A stretch of DNA of 64,000 nucleotides from Pseudomonas mandelii (GTDB lineage: Bacteria > Pseudomonadota > Gammaproteobacteria > Pseudomonadales > Pseudomonadaceae): the NCBI RefSeq assembly GCF_900106065.1, contig NZ_LT629796.1, positions 4,929,501-4,993,500 of the forward strand. The letters are read 5' to 3'. Below, in pieces: positions 62,410-64,000 of the stretch. The translations under genes were made by a program, and so were the position numbers. Every line of letters begins with the position of its first letter. Position 1 is the stretch's first letter. Under the pieces are notes generated by a model that saw only the letters and a list, made by a program, of their open reading frames with translations, was not told the origin of the DNA and did not search any database.

Positions 62410-62894
62410 GGGTGTTCCTGAAAGGTCGCGTGTTTGAGTTCCGGCCCGTGGTCGAGGGGCATGAATTGCAATTGCGTGGTGCGGGTGGCGAAGTCCTGGG
62501 CGTATTGCCACACGCCGTTTTGGTGGCCGATGAACTGTTCAGAGATCGGACGACACGCTTGATCGGCGTTGGGCGGATACCAGCCGGTGAGGCAGCTGCG
62601 CAGCCGGTCCAGGTAGCTGACCACGCCAGTGGTGCCGTTGAGCTGGCGGAAGATCAGCGTGAGGCGCAGCACGACGTGACGGGCCTGGACGATGGCATCG
62701 GTGCTTTCTGAGGTGCCGAAGGTGGATTTGCCGTAGGCCAGCAACACGGCGCCGCGTGGGTGGTTGAGCCGGTATTGCAATGGGTTTTCAGGAAACAGCT
62801 CGACCATCAGTTCGTGGCCAACGTCGTGCTGCAGCTTGGCGAGCGTGACGTCCAGCAGTTGCTCGGTTTGGGTTTTGGCAATCACCTCTGTCAT
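62406..62894 (-). CDS. Gp37-like phage tail completion protein
   Basis: 162 residues from ATG 62894, which overlaps the previous stop as ATGA. Its middle part VQARHVVLRLTLIFRQLNG and LDRLRSCLTGWYPP fits the Mu gp37-type family, which acts at the head-tail junction or tail end. Family call is from layout and a few residues. Confidence 0.75.
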   Translation of the reverse strand: MTEVIAKTQTEQLLDVTLAKLQHDVGHELMVELFPENPLQYRLNHPRGAVLLAYGKSTFGTSESTDAIVQARHVVLRLTLIFRQLNGTTGVVSYLDRLRSCLTGWYPPNADQACRPISEQFIGHQNGVWQYAQDFATRTTQLQFMPLDHGPELKHATFQEHP

Positions 62895-63325
62895 CAGTAG
62901 CGCCCCCATACCTGAGCGTTGAATTGTTGAGGGCGCGAGCGCATGCGGATCTCGCCCGGCTCTGGCGCGGCGTGGCCGGTGGGCAGGCCTAGGGTGACGA
63001 CGCCGTCGCGGATGTTTTCCAGCAGTTTGAGGGTGTCTTTACGGCTGTCTTTGACGGCGTCTGGCAACGCGCCTTCGGGGCGGCGCTGGTACAGCCAGTG
63101 CCGCGTCAGGTAGACCACGGCGTCGCGCAGCATGGTGGGCACCGGGTCGAGCGGCAGGTGGTAGCGCCCGCGCAGGTAACCATCGACCAGCTCTTGCGCG
63201 TGGCGCACGCCGTCGTCGATGACGCTTTCGTTGGGCTGCGTGGCGGCTGGGTCGTCGTTGGAGAGCTGAACCAAGGTGATCTGCGGGATGGCGTGGCCGA
63301 GGTCGGCGCGGGTGCAATAGCGCAT
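62894..63325 (-). CDS. DUF1320 (Mu gp36-like) head-tail joining protein
   Basis: 143 residues, all helical. MRYCTRADLGHAIPQITLVQ and DGYLRGRYHLPLDPVPTMLR match DUF1320, which in Mu-like phages is encoded right after the capsid. It overlaps the next gene by one base. Confidence 0.88.
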   Translation of the reverse strand: MRYCTRADLGHAIPQITLVQLSNDDPAATQPNESVIDDGVRHAQELVDGYLRGRYHLPLDPVPTMLRDAVVYLTRHWLYQRRPEGALPDAVKDSRKDTLKLLENIRDGVVTLGLPTGHAAPEPGEIRMRSRPQQFNAQVWGRY

Positions 63326-63328
63326 GGG

Positions 63329-64000
63329 TCAACCCACCTTCAGTTCGACCAGGGCTTCGGGGAACAAGCACAGGGCCAGGGGGTTGGCCTGAGCTTCGAG
63401 GTCCCAGCCTTTGCCCATCTTGCGCGGCTCGGCCTTGCTGTAGAACGGTTGGCCCAGGGTGTTGACGGTTTCGTTGTAGTTGGCCGGGGCGTTGAACAAA
63501 CGGAAGACGCCGCGGGCCATGGGAAAAACCTGGGCGATGTCGGCCGGGATGAAGCGCTGGCCGCTGACGGTGACGTCGTATTCGATGAACTCGATGCCGC
63601 CAAAGGTGAAGCCGGTGCGCAGGTCGCCGCCGAGGCGGTCTTGGGCTTCCTGGTAGTTGGCGAACGCGGCTTTGACGTTGGCGTGGTCGGTGAAGGCGTC
63701 GAACCAGTCCGGCCCACAGAAGGCGCGGAAGCCGGTGACCATGACGCCACCGAGCTTGGATTCGGCGTGGCGTTTGGCGTCGAGACAGGCCTTGCGCACG
63801 TTGGTCTCGGGGTTGCTGAGGGGCACGGTGACCTTCTTCTGTTTGACGTCGAATTCGTCAAACAGGTCGAACAGCAGCGAGCCGTCGGCGTCGAGCAGTT
63901 GACCGCGCAGTGCGCCGACGCGCTGGAATTCGCGGGTGGCTTCGATGCTGTTTTTGAGGTCTTGCAGGTGGTCGTTGATGACGGTGGCCATGGGCGCGGT
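63329..64000 (-). CDS. Phage major capsid protein E (partial, runs off the window)
   Basis: The C-terminal 224 codons are present; the frame is open at the window edge, so the ATG at 63991 is probably internal. It includes ATREFQRVGALRGQLLDADG, FGGIEFIEYDVTVSGQRFIP and NYNETVNTLGQPFYSK, all typical of the lambda gpE-type capsid family (about 340 residues when complete). It forms the head shell of the prophage. Confidence 0.88.
   Translation of the reverse strand, partial: TAPMATVINDHLQDLKNSIEATREFQRVGALRGQLLDADGSLLFDLFDEFDVKQKKVTVPLSNPETNVRKACLDAKRHAESKLGGVMVTGFRAFCGPDWFDAFTDHANVKAAFANYQEAQDRLGGDLRTGFTFGGIEFIEYDVTVSGQRFIPADIAQVFPMARGVFRLFNAPANYNETVNTLGQPFYSKAEPRKMGKGWDLEAQANPLALCLFPEALVELKVG

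Overview
The window is chromosomal DNA of a Pseudomonas, most likely of the P. fluorescens group. The signs are the gene order rpmI-rplT-pheS-pheT-ihfA-merR-tRNA-Pro, high-GC core genes, REP-type hairpins with the GAGGGAGCTTGCTCCC and GCGGGCAAGCC themes, and small Pseudomonas-restricted families such as DUF6124. The species call is inference; no marker gene was compared.

Layout. (1) 1-4.99 kb: core translation operon and the IHF alpha subunit, ending in tRNA-Pro(GGG). (2) 5.0-about 18.5 kb: an integrated element in the tRNA-Pro 3' end. Its tyrosine integrase lies next to the tRNA. An early-type operon on the minus strand (Xis-like, Lar-like, C5 methyltransferase, YqaJ exonuclease, RecT remnant) is interrupted by AT-rich cargo genes on the plus strand. 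One cargo gene (DUF2971) is split by a complete ISL3-family insertion sequence with a perfect 8-bp target duplication. No structural genes and no attR were found; the right end is a graveyard of gene fragments. (3) 18.6-25.4 kb: an arsenic cluster with two arsenate reductases, ArsR, ArsH, a shortened phosphatase, GAPDH and ArsJ, then a convergent thioredoxin-ArsP pair. The arsenite efflux gene acr3 appears reduced to a stub. (4) 26.2-45.7 kb: two long plus-strand operons around a minus-strand AraC regulator. The first encodes a quinone oxidoreductase, a TauD dioxygenase, a BKACE (DUF849) enzyme, an MFS carrier, a FrnE-like protein, a Rieske ferredoxin and a YeiH permease. The second encodes a hydrolase, DUF1302, DUF1329, a Ycf48-like propeller, an RND/MMPL transporter, an acyl-CoA dehydrogenase and an acyl-CoA ligase. 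Both operons are preceded by the same pair of 19-bp direct repeats at 21-bp spacing, so I propose one regulon for uptake and CoA-dependent breakdown of a hydrophobic acid or ester. (5) 45.9-53.5 kb: ordinary chromosomal genes (phosphatase, RtcB ligase, 3-hydroxyacyl-CoA dehydrogenase with TetR and AraC regulators, small orphans). (6) 53.6-60.2 kb: accessory DNA with a DUF6124 gene, a toxin-antitoxin pair, a structured non-coding block, an RHH-domain protein, a coiled-coil membrane protein, a single-HKD phospholipase D-type nuclease and an AbiC-like membrane protein. (7) 60.2-64 kb: minus-strand genes of a contractile-tailed prophage from capsid protein E to tail tube, apparently cut off after the tube gene and running off the window.

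The best candidates for something undescribed are the AraC-controlled two-operon catabolic and import regulon, the defence-like block beside the prophage remnant, and the remodelled arsenic cluster.
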